Made by a program: the position numbers and the translations under genes
Source of the DNA: Nonomuraea antri
GTDB taxonomy: Bacteria > Actinomycetota > Actinomycetes > Streptosporangiales > Streptosporangiaceae
Reading direction: 5' to 3'
NCBI RefSeq assembly: GCF_013283785.1
Contig: NZ_JABCPZ010000012.1
Location: forward strand, 29,303-93,302
DNA: 64,000 nucleotides
Part shown: positions 8,180 to 16,386 of the stretch, piece after piece
How the letters are laid out: every line of letters starts with the position of its first letter
How positions within the stretch are numbered: the first letter of the stretch is position 1
The notes under the pieces: generated by a model
What the model saw: only the letters and a program-made list of their open reading frames with translations
Told to the model about the DNA's origin: nothing
The model's database searches: none

Positions 8180-8651
8180 GGCACGATCATCTCTTGCCCG
8201 AGGCCTTGGCGCGTCTTCTTTTCGGGCGGGTTGACGGCAGGCATCCCGATCAGGCGGGCCTGGTTTGTGGCTGAGGCCGGTTGCTCTGCATGGGCTGCGG
8301 TACGGCAGTTCGGTTCAAGGGGCGCACGTCGATTTCTCGGCCGCCGGCAGGTTCCATGGCTGATCGGTTCCTAATGGGCCTGACTCAGTTGCCGGTATAG
8401 ATCCTGGCCGTTGACCCGGCTGTCGAACCGCTCGACCAAGGACGGAGTGACGGTCGCGATCGCGACCTCGGGCGATTGTTCCTCGGGAAAGTCCCACCCG
8501 TCACCGTCGCAGAGGGAAACGGGTTACCTGGCTGAGTCAGCGACATGTACCAGTACATGGAGCATCCGGCGGGCACGAGCGGGACCCGAGCACGCTGCTC
8601 ACCGCTGGATCAGATAGTCATGCGCGAAGACACCCGGCTTTCATCGAGCGG
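8180..8651. other. gap of about 470 bp, no gene seen
   Basis: Frames on both strands here are short and show no ribosome sites or recognisable motifs. The gap holds the likely promoter of the minus-strand gene at 7520-8179 and the 3' flank of 8652-9230. Confidence 0.4.
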
Positions 8652-9230
8652 TCATACGCCGTCCCATCCCTTCCAGCCGTACCAAGGGCCGGTGAGGTGC
8701 CTGTAATCGCCGTCCAGATCCTCGGTCGACAGTTGACCGTTGGGGAACCAGAGGAATCCCCTCGACGGCATGAGCGGCCAGTCCGTTACGAGGAAGCGAG
8801 AGCCGCCAGGAATGGCCTCGCCCCCGTTCTGGTAATCGCCGCAAATGCGATACAGCCCCACCCAGCGGCACCCCGGGCTGGGTTCAACGCCGCCGGCGAT
8901 CTCCTTGGCGTACCTCTCAAGACTGGCTTCGGACAGGGTGAACCGCACCCAGAAGGGGGCGTCCGCAGAAAGCGCGGCCACGACTCCGCAGAAGATCAGC
9001 GGGACCGGCAGCCAGCGGAGTAATCGCGCGGCGGTCAGCGCGCGCCTGGCCTTCCACGCCGCCACGACCAGACGGACGAGCCAGGTCAGCATCAGTGAAC
9101 CCCAGGCGAGAAACATGAAGCCGAAGGTCTCGAAGTACCACCAGGACACGCTGGTGCCGTAGAAGCTGATCAGTGCCGTGACCGAGGCCAGGGTGAGGAA
9201 CCACCAGCCGGGCGGCCTGTCGATCATCAC
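8652..9230 (-). CDS. membrane protein, paralogue of 14228-14818
   Basis: A 192-aa protein with three N-terminal hydrophobic segments (about residues 8-30, 35-57, 72-90). A DAPFWVRFTLSEASLERYA stretch follows, then an extracytoplasmic-type domain with paired cysteines (GCRWVGLYRICGD) and the tail YRHLTGPWYGWKG. The intact relative at 14228-14818 has the same order (DAPSWIRFTISEQSL, CHRVGLYYVCDG, YRHIKGRWYSYSG). The shorter protein at 23630-23995 ends the same way. The two cysteines could form a disulfide outside the membrane. Function unknown. Both longer paralogues start with an IDRPPG/IDKPPG motif. Confidence 0.8.
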   Translation of the reverse strand: MMIDRPPGWWFLTLASVTALISFYGTSVSWWYFETFGFMFLAWGSLMLTWLVRLVVAAWKARRALTAARLLRWLPVPLIFCGVVAALSADAPFWVRFTLSEASLERYAKEIAGGVEPSPGCRWVGLYRICGDYQNGGEAIPGGSRFLVTDWPLMPSRGFLWFPNGQLSTEDLDGDYRHLTGPWYGWKGWDGV

Positions 9231-9344
9231 GGGCTCACTTTAATCTCCGGCGAGCGATACGACACCCCACCGATGAATCGCGATCTGGAAACGACCGTCG
9301 CCCGCCGCATTTTTGACGGGCAGCCTGTGTCCGCCGCGGTGCGG

Positions 9345-9620
9345 TCAGTCGTCCTCGTCGAGCAGCCCGAAGGCTTGCGGCGCCTCTTTCAGGAATTCCT
9401 GGAACGCCGGCTCTGATTCCGACTCGGCGCGCTCGCGGATCAAAGCGATTAACGCGGACCGGTCGCCGGGCGGTAGCTGACGGAGCCGGTAGCTGATCCA
9501 CTCCAGTTGTCTTACCGCGTCGTCGGGATCGATGACGTCGTCGTCGCTCCCTTCCAGGAACCAGGCCAGGTCCATGAGCAGTTCGGCCAGCGTTCGAAGC
9601 AGCGTCGCATCATTCGGCAT
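9345..9620 (-). CDS. small acidic hypothetical protein
   Basis: A 91-aa, strongly acidic, all-helical protein: LLRTLAELLMDLAWFLEG, then DDAVRQLEWISYRLRQLP and a C-terminal FQEFLKEAPQAFGLLDEDD. The DAVRQLEWISYRL helix is, from memory, seen in many actinobacterial small proteins of unknown role. Its ATG (9620) follows the stop of the broken gene 9628-9976 by about 7 nt, so the two probably formed a translationally coupled pair before the upstream partner decayed. Confidence 0.75.
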   Translation of the reverse strand: MPNDATLLRTLAELLMDLAWFLEGSDDDVIDPDDAVRQLEWISYRLRQLPPGDRSALIALIRERAESESEPAFQEFLKEAPQAFGLLDEDD

Positions 9621-9627
9621 GAGCCGA

Positions 9628-9976
9628 TCATGTCGTCGGCTGGTTCGGCGGGCAATTCGCCGATCCGTCGCCGCGGCTGCGGGCGATCTCCTGGCCGACC
9701 TTCTCCAGGTACCAGCGCATCACCTCGTACGGGACGGCGCGCTCACCATCGGGAGGAAAGTAGATCGTCGGTTCCCTGGTCAGGTCCTCGTTCAGGCACT
9801 ATCGCCGAGATGAACGCGGGCCCGGGTAAGTGGGTTTCGGCGTTGCGAATGTCGGACCAGGTCGCCGGCGCCGGGACCGATTCGCTCAGCTCGACGCACC
9901 AAGCGGCGTCAGGTACGGAATACATGAACAGCACGGCGTATCGAGTACCGGAATGCTCGAACTCCTCGAAGGGCAT
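9628..9976 (-). pseudogene. frameshifted small gene upstream of 9345-9620
   Basis: The first part (from ATG 9976) reads MPFEEFEHSGTRYAVLFMYS and runs to GPAFISAIVP. Near 9795 coding sense shifts to another frame: NEDLTREPTIYFPPDGERAV, then PYEVMRWYLEKVGQEIARS, ending at a TGA at 9628-9630. The joined product would be about 115 aa, acidic at first and helical at the end. The YFPPDGERAVPYE segment is loosely reminiscent of Imm1-type immunity proteins, which is weak evidence. Alternatively a sequencing indel breaks a real gene. Confidence 0.6.
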
Positions 9977-10241
9977 GCTCGTAGGCTGTCATGTCGGCTC
10001 GGCGTGCTCATCTCGTATTCGGCGCCGGCCGATTCCGGCCCGTACCTCGGCGGAGCTGAGGCGATGGTTGATCTCACGTGCGGCTTCGACTCTGCAGGAC
10101 GCGGTTGTCGGTGAACGCCGCCTTAGGTAGAGGGACCACGACATCCGAGATATCGGCCCCGGCTGGCGTTCCCGCTGTCAGCGCGTCCTGGGTTCGTGCC
10201 CGTACCTTGTCCTCAAGACGCTTAGAAATGTGAGGCCATCA

Positions 10242-10751
10242 GTGCTGCGTACCTGGGTCAGCACCGCAGGAGGACCGCTGATCGCGGTCCCCAAGTCCGA
10301 GCTCAACTCCTGGGCAGGCGTGGACGACAACGATGGTCCCGTCGAGACTTGGGGCGATTACGGCCGTGCCTGCGCCGTGGAAGGCTATATCGGCGCCATC
10401 GCCGTCGGCACGCAGCAGGCTCTCGTTTTCGGCGGCGAACCTGCCATGACGACTTATCTCGCGGCCGAACGTGCCTTCCTGCTCTGGGTCGGCGCAGACT
10501 CCGAATCCGAGCTGGTCGCGGCAGCCGAGCGAGTTCTCGCGGCGGGGCCGGATTGGGACGCGGACGAAGATGTGAACTGGGAGGTACGGGAGGCGGTGGT
10601 GCTCTTCGACTCCGCCATTCCCGGTGCTGAACTCGAGCCCGACGACCGATTCGACATAGACCTCGAGCCCGGCCCGTACCGGGTCCGAGCCGCCTATGCG
10701 CAGGTCGAGGACAGCTCGATGATCCTTGTCCAACTTCAGCCGGCAATCTGA
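10242..10751 (+). CDS. Imm21-family immunity protein
   Basis: A 169-aa acidic protein. GTG 10242 is preferred because GTGAGG lies just upstream and homology to the family begins at once (LRTWVSTAGGPLIAVPKSEL). Later landmarks: DYGRACAVEGYIGAIAVG, ALVFGGEPAMTTYL and an alternating acidic C-terminal part. This is the Imm21 pattern (W...TAGGPL at the N-terminus, DY.RAC.V..Y.G). Imm21 proteins are predicted to neutralise polymorphic or contact-delivered toxins. No cognate toxin is nearby, so it is an orphan immunity gene. Confidence 0.8.
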   Translation: MLRTWVSTAGGPLIAVPKSELNSWAGVDDNDGPVETWGDYGRACAVEGYIGAIAVGTQQALVFGGEPAMTTYLAAERAFLLWVGADSESELVAAAERVLAAGPDWDADEDVNWEVREAVVLFDSAIPGAELEPDDRFDIDLEPGPYRVRAAYAQVEDSSMILVQLQPAI

Positions 10752-10796
10752 CTGCCCTGGCAACCTCGATGAGTGGTTGCGAAGGGTCGAACGTTT

Positions 10797-11261
10797 TCCG
10801 GAAGCCTGACGAACATGTCCGAACCACAGGGTGTGGGTTTGTTGGTGCGGCGTCAGTCGGGCGATGGGGACTTGGTGGTGCCGCGTCACTTCGTGTCGTT
10901 CATAGATGGAGGCCTGCTTGAGGATCCGGTTGAGCAGGGCGGCGCGTTCGGTGGGGTCGGTCAACAGGGTGATGTCGACTGGTATCTGCTGATCAAAGAG
11001 GGTCGCGGCGGTGGCGGTGCGCAGTGCGGTCGAGATTGTGGTCTCGGCTTCTGTGTCCAGGACGATGTAGTCGCCGCCGTCTGGCAGATACCCCACTATC
11101 AGGGGCTCCTCGATGGTCACGGCCGGTCCTGTGGTGGTGAGGAGCGCCTCCGGTATGCCGTGGAAGCGATGGAGCACCACGCGCCCCCTGGAGACCACGA
11201 AGACCGCCTGATTGACGAAGCCGATGACGGACAACAGCGCGGTATCGATGGCCTGACGCAC
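10797..11261 (-). pseudogene. degraded F420-type (DDN family) reductase relic
   Basis: The first 155 codons from ATG 11261 follow the deazaflavin-dependent nitroreductase pattern: VSRGRVVLHRFHGIPEALLT, then PLIVGYLPDGGDYIVL, IPVDITLLTDPTERAAL, and VPIARLTPH at the usual C-terminus. The central block that binds F420 and contains the N..WY.NL motif is replaced by unrelated residues (TEAETTISTALRTATAATL). The family's usual TTGRKSG is TTGPAVT. The frame has lost its normal stop and stays open to 10239, antisense to the Imm21 gene. A decayed gene is the simplest reading. Confidence 0.65.
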
Positions 11262-11351
11262 AGCGTTTCCCTTCGCCGGGCAGCCTGCTCCGTGTCGGGT
11301 CAGTATCGCAGCCAGCAGGTTCGGGGGGACGTGGGTCGGGCCTGCCCCGGG

Positions 11352-11801
11352 CTACGGTGTTGATTGCGGCCCGGGCCACGGCATCGCGCGAGCGTGCCGT
11401 GCGGAAAGGGCCGCCCATCGATCAATCTCGTGTAACTGGCGATCCAGCGGCCATTCGGAATGCTCGCTCACCTGCACGTCTTTCCAGGTGGTGTCATTCG
11501 TGTCAGGCGGGGAAAGCTCTGCTCCGCTGCGTTCTACGAGCACCAGGGCCGTTGCGATGAAGCCGTCCATGAGTGAATGCAGGATCGGATGGTTCGAACG
11601 CTCATAGCGCTCGACAAGCGCGGACACGAAGACTGCGAACGTGGCCGGATCGATCTCGCATTCATCGCTCTCCATAGGGCCGAGCCCCGTCGGCAGGCCT
11701 GTTTCGGGGGCGAGAGCCTCGGCTGAGCGCATGAACAGGCCGGCGACGCCGCTGGAGGGGTTCCAGAGGATCTGGTCTCCGACGCGGAAGTACTGGCTCA
11801 C
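11352..11801 (-). CDS. DUF6086 family protein
   Basis: A 149-aa protein starting at GTG 11801, preceded by GAGGAAAC at good spacing. It begins SQYFRVGDQILWNPSSGVAG, followed by GLPTGLGPMESDECEIDP, LMDGFIATALVLVERSG and a charged C-terminal helix. This matches the recalled DUF6086 pattern (SQYF.VGD..LWNPS, then G.GPM..DEC.V). Function unknown. The family is typical of actinobacteria and often sits among immunity-type genes, as here. Its start faces the + strand gene at 11923. Confidence 0.8.
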   Translation of the reverse strand: MSQYFRVGDQILWNPSSGVAGLFMRSAEALAPETGLPTGLGPMESDECEIDPATFAVFVSALVERYERSNHPILHSLMDGFIATALVLVERSGAELSPPDTNDTTWKDVQVSEHSEWPLDRQLHEIDRWAALSARHARAMPWPGPQSTP

Positions 11802-11922
11802 GTTTCCTCGTTCCGCCATGGTCTGGCTTCCTCGGCGTCAGTAGACGCCTCGCCATCCTTCCAGGCTCTTCGGAACGCGACGGCGATCTTGCCTGTGGTT
11901 CGGTGGCTGGCATCATCTGTGC

Positions 11923-12294
11923 ATGAGTTACGACCTCGCGGTCTGGGAGGGCGAGCGCCCGTCCAGCGATCAGAAAGCCGGAGAGACGCACAGCGCTCTG
12001 TACTCGCAGTACATCGACACGGACGTGGAAGTCCCGCCGGCTCCGTTGATCGCGAAGTTCGTTGAGCAGTTGCTACAGCGCTGGCCGGATCTGGACGATG
12101 TGGACGAGGATGACGACGGGTACGAGGACATTCCATGGTCCACGTCTCCGCTGATCGGCGAGGCGGCCGGGCCGTACATCTACTTTCCGATGGTGTATCG
12201 CCGGGCCGAGGAGGCCTCTGCGTATGCGGCCCAGGTTGCGGCCCGGCTGGGTCTGAATTGCTATGACCCGCAAGAAGATCGGCTTCTTTCCTGA
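11923..12294 (+). CDS. conserved hypothetical protein (MSYDLAVWEG family)
   Basis: A 123-aa acidic protein starting MSYDLAVWEGERP. Midway it has KFVEQLLQRWPDLDDVDEDDD and PWSTSPLIGEAAGPYIYFPM; it ends with a YAAQVAARLGLNCYDPQEDRL helix and turn. The pattern 'SYDLAVWEG ... YDPQ..RL' is widespread in actinobacteria by recollection, usually as a single gene of unknown role. No Shine-Dalgarno is obvious, so it may be leaderless. It is followed after 60 bp by a DUF6461 gene on the same strand. Confidence 0.8.
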   Translation: MSYDLAVWEGERPSSDQKAGETHSALYSQYIDTDVEVPPAPLIAKFVEQLLQRWPDLDDVDEDDDGYEDIPWSTSPLIGEAAGPYIYFPMVYRRAEEASAYAAQVAARLGLNCYDPQEDRLLS

Positions 12295-12354
12295 TGGTCC
12301 GCTTGGTGAACGGCCTTGGCAGCCGGCCGCGTTTCCGTCCGAGGAGAGATGTTC

Positions 12355-12888
12355 GTGAGCGGTGCGACCGCGGCTGATTATGCGTGGCTGGCGGAGCTGT
12401 GCACCGATGGTGATGGCGATGCGGGATTGTGCCTGACGTTCGTCCGCGGACTATCTCCCGACGAGGCCTTTCGCCGGATCGGGGCCGTTCCGGACGCCAC
12501 CGACGGGTGCCGGGTCGGGGGCTATTCGGCGCACGGCGGGACAGTTCTCGAGTACGAATGGGCGGGGATGCTCTGGGAGCAGTCGGTTCCCCTGTCCGCA
12601 GGGACCGTCGCGGCCACCGTGTTCGTCGATCTCAAGCATGACGATTTCTGCTACCTCGTCGATGGCCGGCGGGTCAGTTCATTCTGCTGGTTCGCATACT
12701 CCCTTCGAGACGGCGTTTTCCCCGATCCGCTCTTGGCCGATGTGCATGAGTTGGGGCTCGATCGCGACGATTCCACCGAAGAACCGCTTCCCAATGCCCT
12801 TGCTCTGGCCGAGCGTGCCACCGGGGTGCGTCTGCAGCGCGCCGACTTCGTCAGACCTTCGTTGATGGGCTCGATCAGGCGGGCGTGA
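12355..12888 (+). CDS. DUF6461 family protein
   Basis: A 177-aa acidic protein. GTG 12355 is chosen because GAGGAGAG lies about 8 nt upstream; the ATG at 12349 touches that site. Landmarks: DYAWLAELCTDGDG, LTFVRGLSPDEAFRRIGA, VFVDLKHDDFCYLVDGRRVS, and NALALAERATGVRL then the C-terminus. This is the best match in the window to DUF6461 and the reference for recognising the other two copies (1194-2024, 4219-4812). Function unknown. Confidence 0.85.
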   Translation: MSGATAADYAWLAELCTDGDGDAGLCLTFVRGLSPDEAFRRIGAVPDATDGCRVGGYSAHGGTVLEYEWAGMLWEQSVPLSAGTVAATVFVDLKHDDFCYLVDGRRVSSFCWFAYSLRDGVFPDPLLADVHELGLDRDDSTEEPLPNALALAERATGVRLQRADFVRPSLMGSIRRA

Positions 12889-13056
12889 CCGACGTTTGCT
12901 CCCCGGTGTATCCCCAGGCTGTGGATTGGGCGGCGATACCTGGACCGAGGTGGTGGTGCCGTTGGCATCTTGCAGGTGACCGCGGAACAGGACTCCAACG
13001 CATCGATTTAGGCCCGGGGGCGAGGTCGTCGGGGGTATTAAGGGGGTACGGAGTCG

Positions 13057-13524
13057 TCAGGTCCACAGCTGGATCTTGAACAGCTCAACCTGGGCTATCG
13101 CCTGCGGGAAGTCGACTTCTTCCTCGGTCTGAAGGATTTTGGTGGCTACCCGCGCGGTCCAGGTCGTCTCGCCTTGCCCCAGATCGAATTTCAACGCGAG
13201 TGAATGACCGGCCGTCCAAGCTGCGACGCCGACCAGTTCCGGGCCCACAAAGAGCCGGCCGGTCCACAGTTCTTCCCAGGGATCAATCGAAGGCGGCCCG
13301 TCCCACCGCTCGATACGGCCATGGATCTCGTGCAGGTTGCGGAGGTGTGCCGTCTGGATGATGAGCCCGTCGCGACCTGCGGCGAATCTGTCGGCCGGCC
13401 CGTCTGGAGGTTCCAGCTCCAAGAGCGCCGAACTGTCCAAACAGCCTTCGACGACGCCGGCTATGGCGAAGAGCCCGTATTCGGCCCTCATCTCACCCGT
13501 AACCGCTCGAACGATACTGCTCAC
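13057..13524 (-). CDS. conserved hypothetical protein
   Basis: A 155-aa protein from GTG 13524, which follows GAAAGGCGGAAC. A longer form from ATG 13581 would overlap the divergent phosphatase start. Features: EYGLFAIAGVVEGCLDSSAL, a beta-rich middle with LWTGRLFVGPELVGVAAWTA, and WTARVATKILQTEEEVDF. I do not recognise the family. It has no membrane segment. It is divergent from the phosphatase gene at 13580 and may share its promoter region. Confidence 0.65.
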   Translation of the reverse strand: MSSIVRAVTGEMRAEYGLFAIAGVVEGCLDSSALLELEPPDGPADRFAAGRDGLIIQTAHLRNLHEIHGRIERWDGPPSIDPWEELWTGRLFVGPELVGVAAWTAGHSLALKFDLGQGETTWTARVATKILQTEEEVDFPQAIAQVELFKIQLWT

Positions 13525-13579
13525 CGTTCCGCCTTTCTCGACGCGTGCGAGGAAACCCGCCTCTGGCATGCTCCACCAC

Positions 13580-14212
13580 ATGCGGACTCGGCTGCTCTTC
13601 GTACGTCATGGAGATTCTCACCACCAGCAGGCAGGCGTGATCGGCGGGCCGAAGGGGTGCCGCGGTCTCACCGATACCGGACGCGCTCAAGCCACCCACC
13701 TCGCGAGCCGGATCACCGCTGAAATCGGCACCGGAAAGGCGGCCATCTACTCGTCGCCTTTGCCGCGGGCGGTGGAAACGGCCGCCGCCATCGCGACGGC
13801 CAGTGGCCTGCCGGTCGCGCAGGACTGCGGGCTCTGCACCTGGCACACGCCATCCGAGGCGGACGGGCTCACCCACGCGGAATTCTCCCGCCGGCTCGGC
13901 GTCGAAGGCGGTGGCATCCATCGTCCCTTTCAGGAAGGCAATGAGACCTGGGCCGAGTTGGTGACCCGCATCAGCCGCGCCATCATCGACCTCGCCCATC
14001 GCCACCGTGGCGAGAGCGTGGTTCTCGTCGGCCATGCCGAGACGGTCGAGGTCTCGTTCAACGCTCTCGGACTGTTACCGGTCTACCGGTCCTTCGACCT
14101 GAAGGTGTCGCCCGCGTCGATCACGGAATGGGTCACCGATCAAGATCCGACACAATGGCCGCCGCCGAGGTGGACGCTCATCCGGTACAACGAAAAGACT
14201 TTCACTGGATGA
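13580..14212 (+). CDS. histidine phosphatase superfamily protein
   Basis: A 210-aa protein with the RHG catalytic motif at the N-terminus (LLFVRHGDSHHQQ). A YSSPLPRAVETAAAIA segment carries the second Arg, a Glu region follows (PFQEGNETWAELVTR), and the second catalytic His is in VVLVGHAETVE. These are the full landmarks of the phosphoglycerate-mutase-like branch. The substrate cannot be told; small phosphorylated metabolites or nucleotides are usual. An alternative ATG at 13568 adds four residues. The membrane protein gene at 14228 starts 15 bp after the stop, so the two are probably cotranscribed. Confidence 0.88.
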   Translation: MRTRLLFVRHGDSHHQQAGVIGGPKGCRGLTDTGRAQATHLASRITAEIGTGKAAIYSSPLPRAVETAAAIATASGLPVAQDCGLCTWHTPSEADGLTHAEFSRRLGVEGGGIHRPFQEGNETWAELVTRISRAIIDLAHRHRGESVVLVGHAETVEVSFNALGLLPVYRSFDLKVSPASITEWVTDQDPTQWPPPRWTLIRYNEKTFTG

Positions 14213-14227
14213 CGTTAAGGTGACGGC

Positions 14228-14818
14228 GTGATCGACAAGCCGCCCGGGTTACCGTTTCTGGTCTTCTGCTCCGGCGGGGCGGCCGTCCTTCTGATCTGGG
14301 CCAGCCACCCGTCCTGGCTGGGGTTCGAGACGTTTCTCTACGGGCTCCCCGTGGGGCTGGTCCTCATCGGTTACTGGGCGCTCCGGATGGCCTGGGCCGA
14401 TTACCGGGGTACCGCACCGAGCGGCGCCTTCAACCGTTCGCTCATTCCGTGGTACATCGCCGGCGTCGTATTGCTCGCCTTCATCACCGACGCGCCGTCG
14501 TGGATTCGCTTCACGATCTCGGAACAGAGTTTGGCCGCCTACGTCAGGGCGGTGAACGAGAATCCCGAACGTAGGGAGCCGTGTCACCGGGTGGGCCTGT
14601 ACTACGTGTGCGACGGGGCGCGGCACCCGGACCTGCTCACCGAGAAAGAGGTTCCCGGCAGCGTCAGGTTCGCCGTCGGAAACCTGTTGCTGTGCTCCGA
14701 CACCGGCCTCCTCTGGCTGCCCGTCGGCGAACCCAGCGAAAGCATGGACAGCGACGGCGAAAGCTACCGCCATATCAAGGGCCGCTGGTACAGCTACAGC
14801 GGCGACGGAAATTGCTGA
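14228..14818 (+). CDS. membrane protein, paralogue of 8652-9230
   Basis: A 196-aa protein starting at GTG 14228 after AAGGTG. Three hydrophobic segments (about residues 9-26, 33-51, 74-90) precede DAPSWIRFTISEQSLAAYV. An outer domain follows with two cysteines seven residues apart (CHRVGLYYVC) and the tail YRHIKGRWYSYSG. It aligns along its length with 8652-9230 and, at the tail, with 23630-23995. The paired cysteines suggest an extracytoplasmic disulfide. Function unknown. Cotranscription with the phosphatase upstream is likely. Confidence 0.82.
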   Translation: MIDKPPGLPFLVFCSGGAAVLLIWASHPSWLGFETFLYGLPVGLVLIGYWALRMAWADYRGTAPSGAFNRSLIPWYIAGVVLLAFITDAPSWIRFTISEQSLAAYVRAVNENPERREPCHRVGLYYVCDGARHPDLLTEKEVPGSVRFAVGNLLLCSDTGLLWLPVGEPSESMDSDGESYRHIKGRWYSYSGDGNC

Positions 14819-14835
14819 GCGGCACCGGCCCGCGT

Positions 14836-15369
14836 TCACTCTGCTTGTTCAACGGCCAGGCCGGCCAGCAGGACCTGGAGCGCCTTGCCGCGGCGTTGCG
14901 GCGGCGCCGCGTCGGCCATTCGCATCAGCGCGGCGACGTCGGCCACGTCCACGTCTCGTCGTAGGCGGCCGGCGTCGTGCGCCCGGGCCACCAGCGGCGC
15001 GATCACCTCGGCGGTGACCTCCCGGCCCTTGGCGGCGCTGGGCGGGCTCACTCGGGCCAGCAGGTCGAACAGCTCCAGATCGGACTCCTCCAGCACGCAC
15101 GCCTCGGTGAACACGACCGCGAACGCCTCCCAGGGGTCCGCGATCTCCCGCGCCCGGGCCGCCACCTGCCTGGCGCCGTCGGCGAGCTGGTCGAGCAGCG
15201 CGTCGACCAGGTCGTCCTTTGACGGGAAATGCCGGTAGAAGGTGGTCGCGCCGACCCCGGCCTGCCTGGCGATCTGCTCGATGCTCACGTCCGGTCCGTG
15301 CGCGGCGAAGGCCTCTCGTGCCGCCTGCAGCAGGCGCTGACGGTTGCGCAGCTGGTCCTTGCGCGGCAT
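14836..15369 (-). CDS. TetR-family repressor of the adjacent oxidoreductase
   Basis: A 177-aa protein starting MPRKDQLRNRQRLLQAAREA at ATG 15369. The helix-turn-helix is at residues 25-50 (DVSIEQIARQAGVGATTFY, then RHFPSKDDL), typical of TetR. The C-terminal ligand domain is short and Ala-rich and ends in GLAVEQAE. It is divergent from the MDR oxidoreductase gene, with a clear palindrome between them, so it most likely represses both itself and that gene until an unknown electrophile or quinone binds. Confidence 0.92.
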   Translation of the reverse strand: MPRKDQLRNRQRLLQAAREAFAAHGPDVSIEQIARQAGVGATTFYRHFPSKDDLVDALLDQLADGARQVAARAREIADPWEAFAVVFTEACVLEESDLELFDLLARVSPPSAAKGREVTAEVIAPLVARAHDAGRLRRDVDVADVAALMRMADAAPPQRRGKALQVLLAGLAVEQAE

Positions 15370-15383
15370 GTGACCTCCCCCAC

Positions 15384-15440
15384 AAACGGTAGTGCTACTA
15401 CCGTTTCTCTCTCTACGATCCGGTGGCAACACTACCGTTT
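15384..15440. promoter_or_regulatory. TetR operator: perfect palindrome plus extra half site
   Basis: Arms AAACGGTAGT (15384-15393) and ACTACCGTTT (15397-15406) are perfect reverse complements around a 3-nt spacer. A further exact ACTACCGTTT half site lies at 15431-15440, just before the oxidoreductase ribosome site. This is the expected operator for the divergent TetR protein. Confidence 0.85.
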
Positions 15441-15460
15441 CTTGTCCGAGGAGTATCGCC

Positions 15461-16375
15461 ATGCGTGCGCTCGTCCCCACCGGGAAGACCGGCCGGCTCA
15501 CCGAACTCGCCGAGCTTCCCGACCCGATCCCGGCCGCCGGCCAGGCTCTCGTCCGCGTCCGGCATTTCTCGCTCAACCGCCCCGACTACCTCTACCTGGC
15601 CACTCCCGGCACCGACTTCCGGCCCGGCATCGACGCGGTCGGCACCGTGGAGATCCCCGCCGACGGCGGGCCGGCGCGCGGCACGCCGGTCGTCTTCCAC
15701 CTGCCCAGCGGCGGCGCGGCGGCCGAGCTCGTCGCCGTCCCCGCCGACAGCCTCGCGCCCCTGCCCGCCGGGCTCTCTCCCGAGATCGCCGCCTGCCTCC
15801 CGCTGGCGGGCATGGTCGCGCTGCGCCTGCTCAAGGCGGCGGGCCCGCTGTCCGGACGGCGACTGCTGGCCACCGGCGCGACCGGCGGCGTCGGGCAGTT
15901 CCTCGTCCAGCTCGCCATCGCGGCCGGCGCGCAGATCACCGTCGTCGCCCGCGAGGACGACGCCTGGCGCCACCTCGCCCAGGCCGGCGCCACGGTCGTC
16001 CACGACGTGCACGCCCTGCCCGCCGCCACTTTCGACGTCGTCCTGGAATCGGTCGGTGGCACGCTCGGCTCGGCCGCGGCCACCCGGCTGCGCCAGGGCG
16101 GCCTGTTCCTCTGGTACGGCCAGGCCGGCGGCCAACCGCTGACGCTGGACTTCTTCCAGCTCCTGGGCGGCGGCATGGAACTGACCCTGCGGCACTTCGT
16201 CTACCTGGGCCACTCCGACGACCGCGACGACCTCGCCACTCTGCTCGACCTGGCAGCCGCCGGAACCCTGCAGGTCGAGATCGGTCACCGGGGACCCTGG
16301 CAGGAGACGTCCGACGTCCTGGAGTCGATGGCGGCGGGCCGGCTGCGCGGCAAGGCCGTGCTGACGATCACCTGA
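15461..16375 (+). CDS. zinc-free MDR-family quinone/alkenal-type oxidoreductase
   Basis: A 304-aa medium-chain dehydrogenase/reductase starting at ATG 15461 with GAGGAG at good spacing. The N-terminal GroES-like domain has VRHFSLNRPDYLYL and GIDAVGTVE. The nucleotide-binding domain starts LLATGATGGVGQFLVQLAI (about residues 137-155), the AxxGGVG NADPH signature. The catalytic and structural zinc ligands of alcohol dehydrogenases are absent, as in quinone oxidoreductases. Control by the divergent TetR protein suggests a role in reactive carbonyl or quinone detoxification, but the substrate is unknown. Confidence 0.88.
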   Translation: MRALVPTGKTGRLTELAELPDPIPAAGQALVRVRHFSLNRPDYLYLATPGTDFRPGIDAVGTVEIPADGGPARGTPVVFHLPSGGAAAELVAVPADSLAPLPAGLSPEIAACLPLAGMVALRLLKAAGPLSGRRLLATGATGGVGQFLVQLAIAAGAQITVVAREDDAWRHLAQAGATVVHDVHALPAATFDVVLESVGGTLGSAAATRLRQGGLFLWYGQAGGQPLTLDFFQLLGGGMELTLRHFVYLGHSDDRDDLATLLDLAAAGTLQVEIGHRGPWQETSDVLESMAAGRLRGKAVLTIT

Positions 16376-16386
16376 GCCGCGGGCGG

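Noticed and set aside
10773..11363. 196-codon + strand frame after Imm21
   Set aside because: Antisense to the F420-reductase relic and without protein-like composition.
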